A DNA stretch of 61,891 bases from Calditrichota bacterium (lineage in GTDB: Bacteria > CLD3): contig QQUF01000036.1 in NCBI GenBank assembly GCA_008501735.1, positions 1 through 61,891 on the forward strand, read 5' to 3'. A model generated the notes under the pieces. That model was not told the origin of the DNA. It saw only the letters and a program-made list of their open reading frames with translations, and searched no databases. The position numbers were made by a program, and so were the translations under genes. Every line of letters starts with the position of its first letter. Positions within the stretch are counted from its first letter, which is position 1. Below, one piece after another: positions 9,081 to 16,749 of the stretch.

Positions 9081-10412
9081 TTGTCTGAACGTAAAAAAAT
9101 AACAATTGTTGGTGGTGGGTTTGCTGGTGTAAATTCTGCAATTCTACTGTCAGAAAAAGGTTTTGACGTAACTTTGGTTGAAAGCAGAAAATTCCTTGGC
9201 GGAAGGGTAAATTCTTTTCAAAAAGGTGAGGATTTTTTCGACAACGGACAACATTTGATGCTTGCGTGCTATGAGGAAACTTTGAAGCTTTTTGAGAAAC
9301 TCGGCACGACTCATTTACTAAAATTTTATTCAAAGTTAGAAATTGATTTTTACAACTCACAAACTGCTTTAAAAAATACCTTAAGTTGTCCCAAATTGCC
9401 TGCTCCGTTTCATTTGGTAAGCGGAATTCTTGGAATCTCTAATTTGGATTTCCAAACAAAATTCAGAATGCTTCTTTCAGGGATTGGTCTTTTGAGAAAG
9501 AATAAAAATTTAGATGAAATTTCGATTTCCCAATGGCTTCAAGAGAATTTTCAGAATCAAAAATCAATTGAACTGTTTTGGAAACCGATTGCTTCTGCGA
9601 TAATGAATTTTCCAATCGAAAAATCTTCAGCCTTAGTTTGGGAAAATGTTTTGAAAACGGCATTTTTTAACTGTTATGAAAATACACTTTGGGTTCTTCC
9701 AAAGACAAATTACCAAGCACTTTTTTACAAACCTGCTTTAGGATTACTTGAGAAACTAAATTGTAAAGTTCTTTTGCGGAAACCTGTTTATAAAATTTCA
9801 AAGAAGAATGAAAAGTTTGAGATAGATTTAAAGGGGAAGGCAAAATTAGAGTCAGACTTATTACTTCTAACTATTCCAAATTGGAAAATTGCGTCAATCT
9901 TGAGTGAAGAACTTTTGGAAAATTCATTTTTCCAAAATATTCGAGAACTTAAGCATTCAAGTATTTTAGATGCAACCTTAATTTTCGAAAAACCTTTGTG
10001 GGAAAAAGATTTTTGTGCCTTCTACGGCGGGTTTTTACAATGGGCTTTTAACAAAAGAAGAATTTGGAATTTGAAAAGTGGAGATAGAATTTCAATTACT
10101 TTTAGCCATAGTCAAGACTTAGGGAAAATCTCAAATGAAGAAGTTATAAAAAAAAGTTTGGTAGAATTAAGAAATTGTTTTCCAGAATTAATCGATAATA
10201 AACTTTTGGATTTTGTTATCGTTCGAGAAAATAAAGCAACTTTCTCACCATTTTTAGGGCAAAATGAATTTAGGCTTTCACAAAAAACACCAATCGAAAA
10301 CTTATTTCTTGCTGGAGATTGGACTAACACTGGATTTCCTTCAACAATTGAAGGAGCGGTTGTGAGTGGTAGTAAAGCAGTTCAAGAAATTCTAAAAAGC
10401 CAAAAAAAATAA
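9081..10412 (+). CDS. hpnE: HpnE-like FAD-dependent hydroxysqualene dehydroxylase / desaturase
   Basis: 443-residue flavin amine-oxidase-family protein. The N-terminal dinucleotide fold VGGGFAGVNSAILLSEKGF (10-28) ends in an acidic residue (VES), and LGGRVNSF follows. The C-terminus has LAGDWTNTGFPSTIEGAV, the characteristic FAD-binding end of HpnE-type squalene/phytoene-associated dehydrogenases. The TTG at 9081 is the only workable start, because TGA stands in frame two codons upstream. HpnC and HpnD, the usual partners for squalene synthesis, are not in the window. A carotenoid desaturase of the CrtI family is the alternative. Confidence 0.82.
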   Translation: MSERKKITIVGGGFAGVNSAILLSEKGFDVTLVESRKFLGGRVNSFQKGEDFFDNGQHLMLACYEETLKLFEKLGTTHLLKFYSKLEIDFYNSQTALKNTLSCPKLPAPFHLVSGILGISNLDFQTKFRMLLSGIGLLRKNKNLDEISISQWLQENFQNQKSIELFWKPIASAIMNFPIEKSSALVWENVLKTAFFNCYENTLWVLPKTNYQALFYKPALGLLEKLNCKVLLRKPVYKISKKNEKFEIDLKGKAKLESDLLLLTIPNWKIASILSEELLENSFFQNIRELKHSSILDATLIFEKPLWEKDFCAFYGGFLQWAFNKRRIWNLKSGDRISITFSHSQDLGKISNEEVIKKSLVELRNCFPELIDNKLLDFVIVRENKATFSPFLGQNEFRLSQKTPIENLFLAGDWTNTGFPSTIEGAVVSGSKAVQEILKSQKK

Positions 10413-10574
10413 AAAAAATTAGTAAAAGTGTCCTAAATCAATTTAAATGAAAAAAATATATTTAATTTGTTAGAAACTTTTATGAAATATTTCTTAGTTA
10501 ATTTTGTATTAGTCTTTAGTAAGAGAGAAGTTTTTTGAAAAAGTTTAATAATCCAAAATTGATTGGGTATCAAA

Positions 10575-10904
10575 ATGAAAACGAGTAATTTAGTTTGTGA
10601 TTTTTGCGGAACAAGTTTTGACAAGTTTAACCAAACAAAAAAGTTAGGTTGTGAAAATTGTTACTACTCATTTAGTGGTACAAATGAATTGGGATTTCTT
10701 AATAAAATTTTAAATGAGAATTTTAGGACTAACAATTCTCCAAAAACTCAAATCAAAAAAACTGATTCCTTACTCAAATCAAATACCTTGTCTTTAGAAG
10801 AAGAAATAAAATTCTTGGAATTAAGGCTTGACTCTGCGATTAAATTAGAAGATTATGAAGAAGCAGCAAGAATTCGTGACTCAATTAAAGAGCTTAAAAT
10901 TTAA
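10575..10904 (+). CDS. McsA-like zinc-finger/UVR-domain protein
   Basis: 109 residues from the ATG at 10575; the frame extends to a TTG at 10563 but the ATG fits the family better. Two CxxC pairs (CDFC and CENC, about 20 residues apart) form a likely zinc finger. The C-terminus is a UVR motif (LEEEIKFLELRLDSAIKLED, then YEEAARIRDSIKEL), the UvrB/UvrC-interaction type found in McsA, the activator of protein-arginine kinase McsB. The usual neighbours mcsB, clpC and ctsR are not in the window, so its partner is unknown. A strong hairpin terminator follows. Confidence 0.8.
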   Translation: MKTSNLVCDFCGTSFDKFNQTKKLGCENCYYSFSGTNELGFLNKILNENFRTNNSPKTQIKKTDSLLKSNTLSLEEEIKFLELRLDSAIKLEDYEEAARIRDSIKELKI

Positions 10905-10963
10905 ATCGTAAACTTGAAAATATTCCCTTCTAAAGTTCTCTTATGTAAAAAATAATTTTATTT

Positions 10964-10994
10964 AAGGCTTCATTTTTTTATGAAGCCTTTTTTA
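10964..10994 (+). terminator. Rho-independent terminator after the McsA-like gene
   Basis: Ten-base arms AAGGCTTCAT / ATGAAGCCTT with a T-rich loop, followed by a T run. It separates the McsA-like gene from the FMN reductase operon. Confidence 0.88.
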
Positions 10995-11037
10995 TACGTA
11001 TCTATCTAATCTTAAAATTCTCAATTTGTTACTAAAT

Positions 11038-11081
11038 AATAATATAAATAGTTATTTATATTATTTGTTGTGTAGACAAAT
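11038..11081. promoter_or_regulatory. Palindromic leader region, possible MarR operator
   Basis: There is a 12-base perfect inverted repeat (arms AATAATATAAAT / ATTTATATTATT, 4-base spacer, 11038-11065). A second one overlaps it (ATTTGT-n7-ACAAAT, 11063-11081). A further TTGT-n4-ACAA lies at 11083-11094. TTGT/ACAA half-sites fit MarR-family operators in general, and a MarR gene is third in the operon that follows. Binding is inferred, not shown. Confidence 0.45.
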
Positions 11082-11102
11082 ATTGTTGATACAAAATAAA
11101 TG

Positions 11103-11131
11103 TTGACAAATAAAGTTTTCGTCCTTAAATT
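11103..11131 (+). promoter_or_regulatory. Possible sigma70-like promoter of the FMN reductase operon
   Basis: A perfect TTGACA at 11103-11108 is followed after 17 bases by TAAATT (4/6 match to TATAAT), about 40 bases before the ATG. It lies immediately downstream of the palindromes, where a repressor could block it. The AT-rich context allows a chance match. Confidence 0.4.
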
Positions 11132-11168
11132 TACTACCGTCAAAATAAAAAAGACGAAAGTAGAAAAA

Positions 11169-11696
11169 ATGAATTACATAATTTTTAGTTGTAGTTTAAA
11201 CCCAAATAGTAAAAGTTATATTTTAGCCAAAACTACTTATGAGGTTCTTAAAGAACAAAATCACAATGTTGAATTAATCGACTTAAGGAATTTTGAATTA
11301 CCATTTTGCAATGGAACAGATATTCCTAAGAGTCACCCAAACGTTAGAATGTTACAAGGTAAAATTGAAACTGCTGACGGGATTTTAATTGCAGTTCCGA
11401 TTTACAATTTCGATATAAATTCAGCTTTAAAAAACTTAGTTGAGTTAACTGGTAGAGTGTGGTCAGAAAAAACTTTAGGATTTTTATGTTCAGCTGGAGG
11501 ATTTGCAAGTTATATGTCAGTAATGTCTTTCGCAAATTCTATGATGCTTGATTTCAGATGTTTAATAATTCCGAGAATTGTTTATGCAACAGGTTCGGCA
11601 TTTGAGAATGGAGTTGTGGTTGACCAAACGATTTTGGAAAGAATAGACCAATTAGTTAGAAGATTTACAAATGTTACAATAGCTCTAAAAGATTAA
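11169..11696 (+). CDS. NADPH-dependent FMN reductase-like flavoprotein
   Basis: 176 residues from the ATG at 11169. The frame stays open to 11100, but the upstream part is Lys-rich, low-complexity and overlaps the likely promoter. Flavodoxin-like fold: the N-terminal strand IIFSCSLNPNSKSYILA is the FMN-phosphate loop (SLNPNSKS in place of SxRxxSxN), PIYNFDINSALKNLVE matches the PEYNxxxxGxLKNxxD isoalloxazine segment, and a Gly-rich SAGGFASYMS segment follows. Such enzymes reduce quinones, azo compounds or FMN using NAD(P)H. It is the first gene of a unit with pirin, MarR and YceI genes, a combination suggesting response to quinone/electrophile or oxidative stress (inference). Confidence 0.82.
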   Translation: MNYIIFSCSLNPNSKSYILAKTTYEVLKEQNHNVELIDLRNFELPFCNGTDIPKSHPNVRMLQGKIETADGILIAVPIYNFDINSALKNLVELTGRVWSEKTLGFLCSAGGFASYMSVMSFANSMMLDFRCLIIPRIVYATGSAFENGVVVDQTILERIDQLVRRFTNVTIALKD

Positions 11697-11713
11697 TTTT
11701 AAGGATTAAGAAG

Positions 11714-12424
11714 ATGAAAAAAATAATTCATAAAGCGGACTCTAGAGGTTACGCAAATCATATTTGGTTAGAAGCTCGACACACTTTTAGTTTCGCTAGT
11801 TACTACAATCCTGAAAGAACTCATTTCGGTAAATTACGAGTTTTAAATGATGACATTATTGCACCTAAAATGGGATTTGGAACTCATCCTCACGACAATA
11901 TGGAAATTGTAACAATTCCACTTCGAGGAGCGTTGGAACACAAAGATAGTATGGGAAATTCCTCTGTAATTCGCCAAAGTGAAGTTCAAATTATGTCTGC
12001 TGGAACAGGAATTTTACATTCAGAATTCAATCACTCACCTGATGAAGAAATTAATTTGCTTCAAATTTGGGTTTTCCCGAAAGAACGAGATATAAAGCCT
12101 CGTTATGACCAAAAAGTTTTTGACTCCTCTAATCGAGTTAACAAATTCCAAACTGTAGTTTCTGCGAAAAAAGAGGACAAAGAAGCAGTTTGGATTAATC
12201 AAGACGCTTATTTCTCTTTAGGAAATTTTGATAAAAATTTGGAATCGGAATACAAAATCCAACACAAAGGTAATGGTGCTTATCTTTTTGTGATTGAAGG
12301 AAAAGTCGAAGTTGATGGCGAAATCTTAGAAAAAAGAGATGGAATAGAACTAACAGATTTGGAATCAGTAAAATTTAATAATTTAGATAAAACAGAAATT
12401 TTAATAATTGAAGTTCCAACTTAA
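11714..12424 (+). CDS. Pirin family protein (YhhW-like)
   Basis: Bicupin of the pirin family, 236 residues as is usual. The N-terminal cupin contains the metal-binding signature GTHPHDNMEIVT (His-x-His) and GTGILHSEFN with the later His and Glu ligands. The opening segment (RGYANHIWLEARHTFSFASY) is highly typical of YhhW-like pirins, some of which have quercetin 2,3-dioxygenase activity. It lies 17 bases after the FMN reductase gene and 13 bases before the MarR gene. A cytosolic metalloenzyme or redox sensor is likely; the natural substrate is unknown. Confidence 0.93.
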   Translation: MKKIIHKADSRGYANHIWLEARHTFSFASYYNPERTHFGKLRVLNDDIIAPKMGFGTHPHDNMEIVTIPLRGALEHKDSMGNSSVIRQSEVQIMSAGTGILHSEFNHSPDEEINLLQIWVFPKERDIKPRYDQKVFDSSNRVNKFQTVVSAKKEDKEAVWINQDAYFSLGNFDKNLESEYKIQHKGNGAYLFVIEGKVEVDGEILEKRDGIELTDLESVKFNNLDKTEILIIEVPT

Positions 12425-12437
12425 TTAGGTGTAAAAA

Positions 12438-12929
12438 ATGTCATTGAAAGATGAAATTAAACAAACAAAAGAATTTAGTTCTAAGTCTGAAGAATTGCTA
12501 ATCGGGCTTCTCTTTACTGCTGATAGAATCAAAAAGGCTATGGAAGACGATTTCAAAGAATTTGGTTTGACTCAGCAACAATACAATATTTTACGAATTT
12601 TGCGAGGTTCCAAAGGAACAGGGCTTCCAACAATGGAAATTGCAAATAGAATGATTAATAAAGCTCCAAACGTTACTAGGATTGTCGATAGATTGATTGA
12701 TAAAGGTTTTGTTTGCCGTGAAGATTCACTAACAGATAGAAGACAAGTTGTTGTTTGTATTTCTGAAACTGGGCTAAAAGCTCTTGGTGAACTTGACGAG
12801 CCAATAAATAAAAGGAATAAAGAAATCTTAAATGACTTAAATCAAAATGAAATTAACGAATTGATAAATAATTTAGAAAATGTAAGATTAAGTATTAACA
12901 ATTACCAAATTAACAAAAAGGCGAAATGA
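12438..12929 (+). CDS. MarR family transcriptional regulator
   Basis: 163 residues with a winged helix-turn-helix. The helix FKEFGLTQQQYNILRILRG leads to the recognition region (IANRMINKAPNVTRIVDRLI) and the wing carries DRRQVVVCISETG, the usual DxRxxxVxLT form. Dimerisation helices lie at both ends. As the third gene of the FMN reductase/pirin/YceI unit, it probably represses its own operon through the palindromes near 11.04-11.09 kb. One Cys lies in the DNA-binding domain (FVCRED) and one in the wing (VVCIS); either could sense oxidants, but this is inference. It overlaps yceI by 4 bases. Confidence 0.93.
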   Translation: MSLKDEIKQTKEFSSKSEELLIGLLFTADRIKKAMEDDFKEFGLTQQQYNILRILRGSKGTGLPTMEIANRMINKAPNVTRIVDRLIDKGFVCREDSLTDRRQVVVCISETGLKALGELDEPINKRNKEILNDLNQNEINELINNLENVRLSINNYQINKKAK

Positions 12930-13576
12930 AAATGAATTCATTAAAAAACAAAATTTACTCACTTGCTTTCGGAACAGGTTTACTTTTCGCATCTTTTGCA
13001 CAAGCAGAGATGAACAATTTTAACTTTGCAGCAGGTGGAGACAGAAATGTTGTAAAATACGAATCTGATGCTCCAATTGAGAATATTGTTGGAATTACAG
13101 GAAAAGCTAGTGGCGATATTTCGATTGACCCAATGAATTTAAATGGAAAAATTTCAGGTCAGGTTACTGTTGACGTAGCTTCTTTCAACAGTGGAATTGA
13201 GTTAAGAGACGAGCATTTTAGAGACAATTACTTGCACACAGAAAAGTATCCAACAGCGACTTTCACTTTTAATAAAATTGTGAAAAGTGATAAAAAGGCT
13301 GTCAAAAAAGGTGAATCTGTAAAAGTAACAATTGCTGGAACTATGATGATGCACGGAATGAAAAAAGATATGGAAATTCAGACTACAATCACTTATTTGA
13401 ATGCAATCAAAGAACTTGAAGGTTATGGTTATAAAGGTGATTTGTTAGTAATTAAAAGTGACTTTAATATCAAACTTGCTGATTTTGGAATTGAAAGACC
13501 AGAGTTTTTGATGTTAAAACTTGCTGATGAAATTAACATTGATGTTGTTGTAACTGGCGGAACAGAATCCAAGTAA
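12926..13576 (+). CDS. YceI family exported lipid-binding protein
   Basis: 216 residues with an N-terminal signal peptide (residues 1-27, hydrophobic core about 12-24, cleavage probably after AQA). The mature part has YceI features: GKASGDISIDPMNLNGKISG, the acidic/His segment SGIELRDEHFRDNYLHTEKY, and TATFTF. These form the lipocalin-like barrel that binds polyisoprenoid lipids such as ubiquinone precursors in characterised members. Its ATG overlaps the MarR stop by 4 bases, so it belongs to the same operon. A periplasmic isoprenoid-binding role fits with a quinone-linked stress operon. Confidence 0.92.
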   Translation: MKMNSLKNKIYSLAFGTGLLFASFAQAEMNNFNFAAGGDRNVVKYESDAPIENIVGITGKASGDISIDPMNLNGKISGQVTVDVASFNSGIELRDEHFRDNYLHTEKYPTATFTFNKIVKSDKKAVKKGESVKVTIAGTMMMHGMKKDMEIQTTITYLNAIKELEGYGYKGDLLVIKSDFNIKLADFGIERPEFLMLKLADEINIDVVVTGGTESK

Positions 13577-13590
13577 AGTTTGAATATTTT

Positions 13591-13628
13591 ACTGAGTGTC
13601 TGACTATTTTGTCAGGCTCTCAGTTCTT
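13591..13628 (+). terminator. Terminator after yceI
   Basis: Nested hairpin with outer arms ACTGAG / CTCAGT and inner arms CTGAC / GTCAG, followed by a T run. It overlaps the last codons of the convergent MFS gene. Confidence 0.75.
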
Positions 13629-14829
13629 TTTCAACTTTCGAAGCTCTTTCATAAAAAATGTAACTTACAAAAGACACAATTCCGAAAAATATACCACAAA
13701 AAACTAAAGCAAATCTCAAAGAATACCAACTTACCAAATATCCCAAAAGCGGTGAAAGAACCGCAAAAAATAATCTCACTAAAAGACTTTTCATTGAAAG
13801 TATTGTTGCTCTGCGGTCAGATGGAACAAGCAAATTTATGTAATAAGCAGTAATTGGCTGATTCATTCCTCTTGTGAATTGAATAAGAATTGCGAATCCT
13901 AATCCCCAAATTCCAGCTTCAACTCCTCCAAGTAAAACAAACCCTAAAAGGCAAATAAAAGGTAAGAGTTGTAAAAGTTTTTTATCACCAATTAATTCTT
14001 CTATTTGATGGCTGTATTTCGACGTAATTCCAACAACCAAATTGTAAAACCCCCAAACAACTCCGAAGTAAACTAAATCTAAACCAACTTCTTTGAAAAA
14101 TGGTTGGAAATACCAAACAGCAGTTAAAGTTGCAGTTGAAAGTGAAGCTCCATAAAGTAAAAGCCATTTTAATTTCGGTGAACCGCTAACAGAAAATTTA
14201 GCGATTTCTTTGAATGCATTAATATGTCCTTTAGATTTGTCAATTTGAATTCTTTGAGGTTCTTTCAAAGTAAAAGAAATAATTGCACCAACTCCAAAAA
14301 CAGCAGCATTAATTAAAAAGACTGTTTCGTAACTAAAAGTGTCAGCTAAAATTGCACCAAGAACTGATGCAATTGTTTCTGCAATCGAACTCCAAAAGAC
14401 TACAGAACCTTCCATTTTTTTGTAATCGCTTGTTTCTCCAAGTTCTTTTAATGTATCAAAGAGTAGAGCAGAATCGCTTCCAGATTTGAAAGACATTCCG
14501 ATTCCCAAAGCTATTTCAATTAATAAACATTGCCAAAAATTTTCGGCTCCAGCGTACAATGCTAAGAAAATTGCTCCGAAAGCAAATCCCAAAATTATAC
14601 TTTTTTTCCTTCCAAGAACATCTGCAAAAAAGCCAGAAGGGACTTCCCAAAGTGCAACTGTAATTGAAAAAACTCCTTGAATTAGAAAAAAATCAGCAAT
14701 CGAAATTCCCTTACTTTGCCAAAAAAGAGTGATAAAAGGAATTATTAACAAAAACATACTGACAAATCTTAATGCAGCAATTTTTGCAATGTTTTGGTGA
14801 AGCAATTTCCTTCTGTTTGAACTACTCAT
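13612..14829 (-). CDS. MFS transporter
   Basis: 405 residues with about 12 hydrophobic segments. The loop between helices 2 and 3 reads PSGFFADVLGRKKSI, the classical MFS signature (G-x-x-x-D-x-x-G-R-R/K), and the first half contains GIGMSFKSGSDSALLFDTL, found in drug/metabolite MFS proteins of unknown substrate. The second half is linked by a charged loop (KEPQRIQIDKSKGH). The gene is convergent with yceI and has a candidate -7 element 23 bases upstream. The substrate cannot be read from the sequence; it need not belong to the neighbouring stress operon. Confidence 0.88.
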   Translation of the reverse strand: MSSSNRRKLLHQNIAKIAALRFVSMFLLIIPFITLFWQSKGISIADFFLIQGVFSITVALWEVPSGFFADVLGRKKSIILGFAFGAIFLALYAGAENFWQCLLIEIALGIGMSFKSGSDSALLFDTLKELGETSDYKKMEGSVVFWSSIAETIASVLGAILADTFSYETVFLINAAVFGVGAIISFTLKEPQRIQIDKSKGHINAFKEIAKFSVSGSPKLKWLLLYGASLSTATLTAVWYFQPFFKEVGLDLVYFGVVWGFYNLVVGITSKYSHQIEELIGDKKLLQLLPFICLLGFVLLGGVEAGIWGLGFAILIQFTRGMNQPITAYYINLLVPSDRRATILSMKSLLVRLFFAVLSPLLGYLVSWYSLRFALVFCGIFFGIVSFVSYIFYERASKVEKELRA

Positions 14830-14851
14830 TTTTACTAATTGATACCTTTAA

Positions 14852-14859
14852 CAAAATTA
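14852..14859 (-). promoter_or_regulatory. Candidate -7 element of the MFS gene
   Basis: The minus strand reads TAATTTTG, a full match to the Bacteroidota-type TAnnTTTG -7 element, 23 bases before the MFS start codon. No convincing -33 TTG was identified. Confidence 0.35.
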
Positions 14860-14914
14860 TTTATCTTCGGTGCTTTGAAAATCGAGAAATCAAATTAACT
14901 AAGGAATTCAACAA

Positions 14915-15445
14915 ATGAAAAGAGTATTAACTCTAATTTTATTTTTCTCATTTTTAGTAATCGGTTGTGGCGATAAAAAAGCCGATTCAACTACTTCTAC
15001 TGAGGGTCAAAACTTGACACCTGAACAAAAAATTGAGGAAGCAACAAAACTTGTTGGAGCAAATAAATCAACTCAAGCTATTGTTCTTTTGACAGAAGTT
15101 ATGGGAAATAATCCGAGTGAAGAGAACGGAGCGAATGCAGCATTTGCTTTAGGAAAAATTTACAGAGAGCAAAACAAACCAAATCAAGCTGTAAAATACT
15201 ACAAAACTTTAGTAGAAAAATATCCTAAAAGCGATAAAGTTAAAGAAGGGATTTTTATGCTTGGTTATCTTCACGCAAATGCTTTAGATGACAAGGATAA
15301 AGCAACACATTTTTACGAAGAATTTTTGAAAAACTATCCAGATGACGAACTTGCAGCTTCTGTAAAGTTTGAATTGGATTACTTAGGCAAAAATATTCAA
15401 GACATTGATTTGTTTAAAGACAGTCAAAAATCGTCTGGAAAATAA
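14915..15445 (+). CDS. TPR-containing lipoprotein
   Basis: 176 residues beginning with a lipoprotein signal peptide: hydrophobic core 5-17, then a lipobox ending LVIGC with Cys18 followed by Gly-Asp. A Ser/Thr/Gly-rich linker precedes TPR units (about 50-160): AAFALGKIYREQNKPNQAVKY and a BamD/YbgF-like YPKSDKVKEGIFMLGYL. It resembles the tol-pal/BamD class of outer-membrane-associated TPR lipoproteins but is shorter. It stands 19 bases before a MoxR ATPase gene; TPR proteins also accompany MoxR in Bat-type operons, so a link is possible. Confidence 0.85.
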   Translation: MKRVLTLILFFSFLVIGCGDKKADSTTSTEGQNLTPEQKIEEATKLVGANKSTQAIVLLTEVMGNNPSEENGANAAFALGKIYREQNKPNQAVKYYKTLVEKYPKSDKVKEGIFMLGYLHANALDDKDKATHFYEEFLKNYPDDELAASVKFELDYLGKNIQDIDLFKDSQKSSGK

Positions 15446-15464
15446 TTAAACTCTTGGGAAATAA

Positions 15465-16454
15465 ATGAATAGCACAATTGAAGATTTAAATAAAATAATT
15501 TACGAAAAAAGTGAGTTTATCACTCGCTTAACAGATGAGATTGGAAAAGTAATTGTCGGGCAAAAATATATGGTTGAAAGAATTCTTCTTGGAATTCTTG
15601 CTGATGGGCATATTTTACTTGAAGGAGTTCCAGGACTTGCAAAAACAATGACGATTAATACTGTTTCAAATACGATTTCTACAAAATTTCAAAGAATACA
15701 GTTTACTCCAGACTTACTCCCAGCGGATTTGATTGGAACTTTAATTTACAGCCAACAAAAAGGTGAATTTGAAGTTAAAAAAGGACCAATTTTTGCGAAT
15801 CTGATTTTGGCAGATGAGATTAACCGTTCTCCTTCAAAAGTCCAAAGTGCTTTGCTTGAAGCGATGATGGAAAGACAAGTTACAATTGGCGACCAAACTT
15901 ACAAATTAGATGCTCCTTTTTTGGTAATGGCAACGCAAAATCCAGTTGAGCAAGAAGGAACTTATCCACTTCCAGAAGCACAAGTTGACCGTTTTATGCT
16001 CAAAGTTCAAGTAACTTATCCCAAAAAAGAAGAAGAACTTTTAGTTCTAAGAAGAATGAGTACAGGAAAATTTGAACAAGCAAAATCAGTTGTTGAAATT
16101 GACGAAATTGTTAAAGCTCGTGAAATTGTTAAAGAAATTTATATGGACGAAAAAATCGAAAATTACATTCTTGACATTGTTCACGCAACTCGCGAACCTG
16201 CACGTTACGGACTTCCACAACTTGAAGATTTAATTGAATTTGGAGCTTCTCCACGTGCTTCAATTAATCTTGCAATGGCAGGAAGAGCCTTTGCATTTTT
16301 GAAAAGAAGAGGTTACGTAATTCCTGAAGACATTCGTTCGATTGCAATGGATATTTTGAGACACAGAGTTATTTTGACTTACGAAGCAGAAGCGGAAGAA
16401 ATGACAAGCGAAGACATCGTAACACAAATTTTAAATAAAATCGAAGTTCCTTAA
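15465..16454 (+). CDS. MoxR family AAA+ ATPase
   Basis: 329-residue MoxR/RavA-type ATPase. Walker A is GVPGLAKT at 54-61 (the MoxR form with Ala before Lys). Walker B and the following sensor region read LADEINRSPSKVQSALLEAM, and MATQNPVEQEGTYPLPEAQ with DRFM is diagnostic of the family, as is GASPRASINL in the C-terminal lid. MoxR proteins act as chaperones that assemble or activate partner proteins, usually DUF58 and VWA-domain proteins encoded next to them. Here those partners are absent: a TPR lipoprotein lies upstream and a SemiSWEET gene 4 bases downstream. Confidence 0.95.
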   Translation: MNSTIEDLNKIIYEKSEFITRLTDEIGKVIVGQKYMVERILLGILADGHILLEGVPGLAKTMTINTVSNTISTKFQRIQFTPDLLPADLIGTLIYSQQKGEFEVKKGPIFANLILADEINRSPSKVQSALLEAMMERQVTIGDQTYKLDAPFLVMATQNPVEQEGTYPLPEAQVDRFMLKVQVTYPKKEEELLVLRRMSTGKFEQAKSVVEIDEIVKAREIVKEIYMDEKIENYILDIVHATREPARYGLPQLEDLIEFGASPRASINLAMAGRAFAFLKRRGYVIPEDIRSIAMDILRHRVILTYEAEAEEMTSEDIVTQILNKIEVP

Positions 16455-16457
16455 TCA

Positions 16458-16712
16458 GTGGAACTCGTAACAATTATTGGTTCTGTGGCAGGAATTCTAA
16501 CGACTTTTGCATTCTTGCCACAAGCAATAAAAACTTGGAAAACCAAGTCCACAAAAGACATTTCTTTAGTAATGTTTTCCTCATTAAATATTGGAGTTTT
16601 ACTTTGGCTGATTTATGGAATTATGCTTGATGAATACCCAATAATTTTAGCAAATTTGGTAACTTTGATTTTTTCTTTACCAATCCTTTGGCTCAAAATT
16701 AAATACAAATGA
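16458..16712 (+). CDS. SemiSWEET-type sugar transporter
   Basis: 84 residues with three transmembrane helices, the size and topology of bacterial SemiSWEETs, which dimerise to form the transport path. The first helix ends in the PQ motif FLPQAIKTWKTKSTKDIS, and the Asn in the third helix (ILANLVTLI) is in the expected place for substrate binding. Transported sugar is probably a mono- or disaccharide; specificity cannot be read. The start is GTG at 16458, 4 bases after the MoxR stop, so it is likely co-transcribed. Confidence 0.9.
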   Translation: MELVTIIGSVAGILTTFAFLPQAIKTWKTKSTKDISLVMFSSLNIGVLLWLIYGIMLDEYPIILANLVTLIFSLPILWLKIKYK

Positions 16713-16749
16713 TTTCAGTGAACAGTGAAACTTTGCATAGCAAAAATTC

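Noticed and set aside
10433-10624. Minus-strand frame of 63 codons in the gap after hpnE
   Set aside because: It is Lys/Phe/Ile-rich low complexity, overlaps the McsA-like gene in the opposite strand and has no recognised motif.
11100-11168. Upstream extension of the FMN reductase to the first start codon of the frame
   Set aside because: The added 23 residues are Lys-rich and unlike the family N-terminus, and the region carries the likely promoter.
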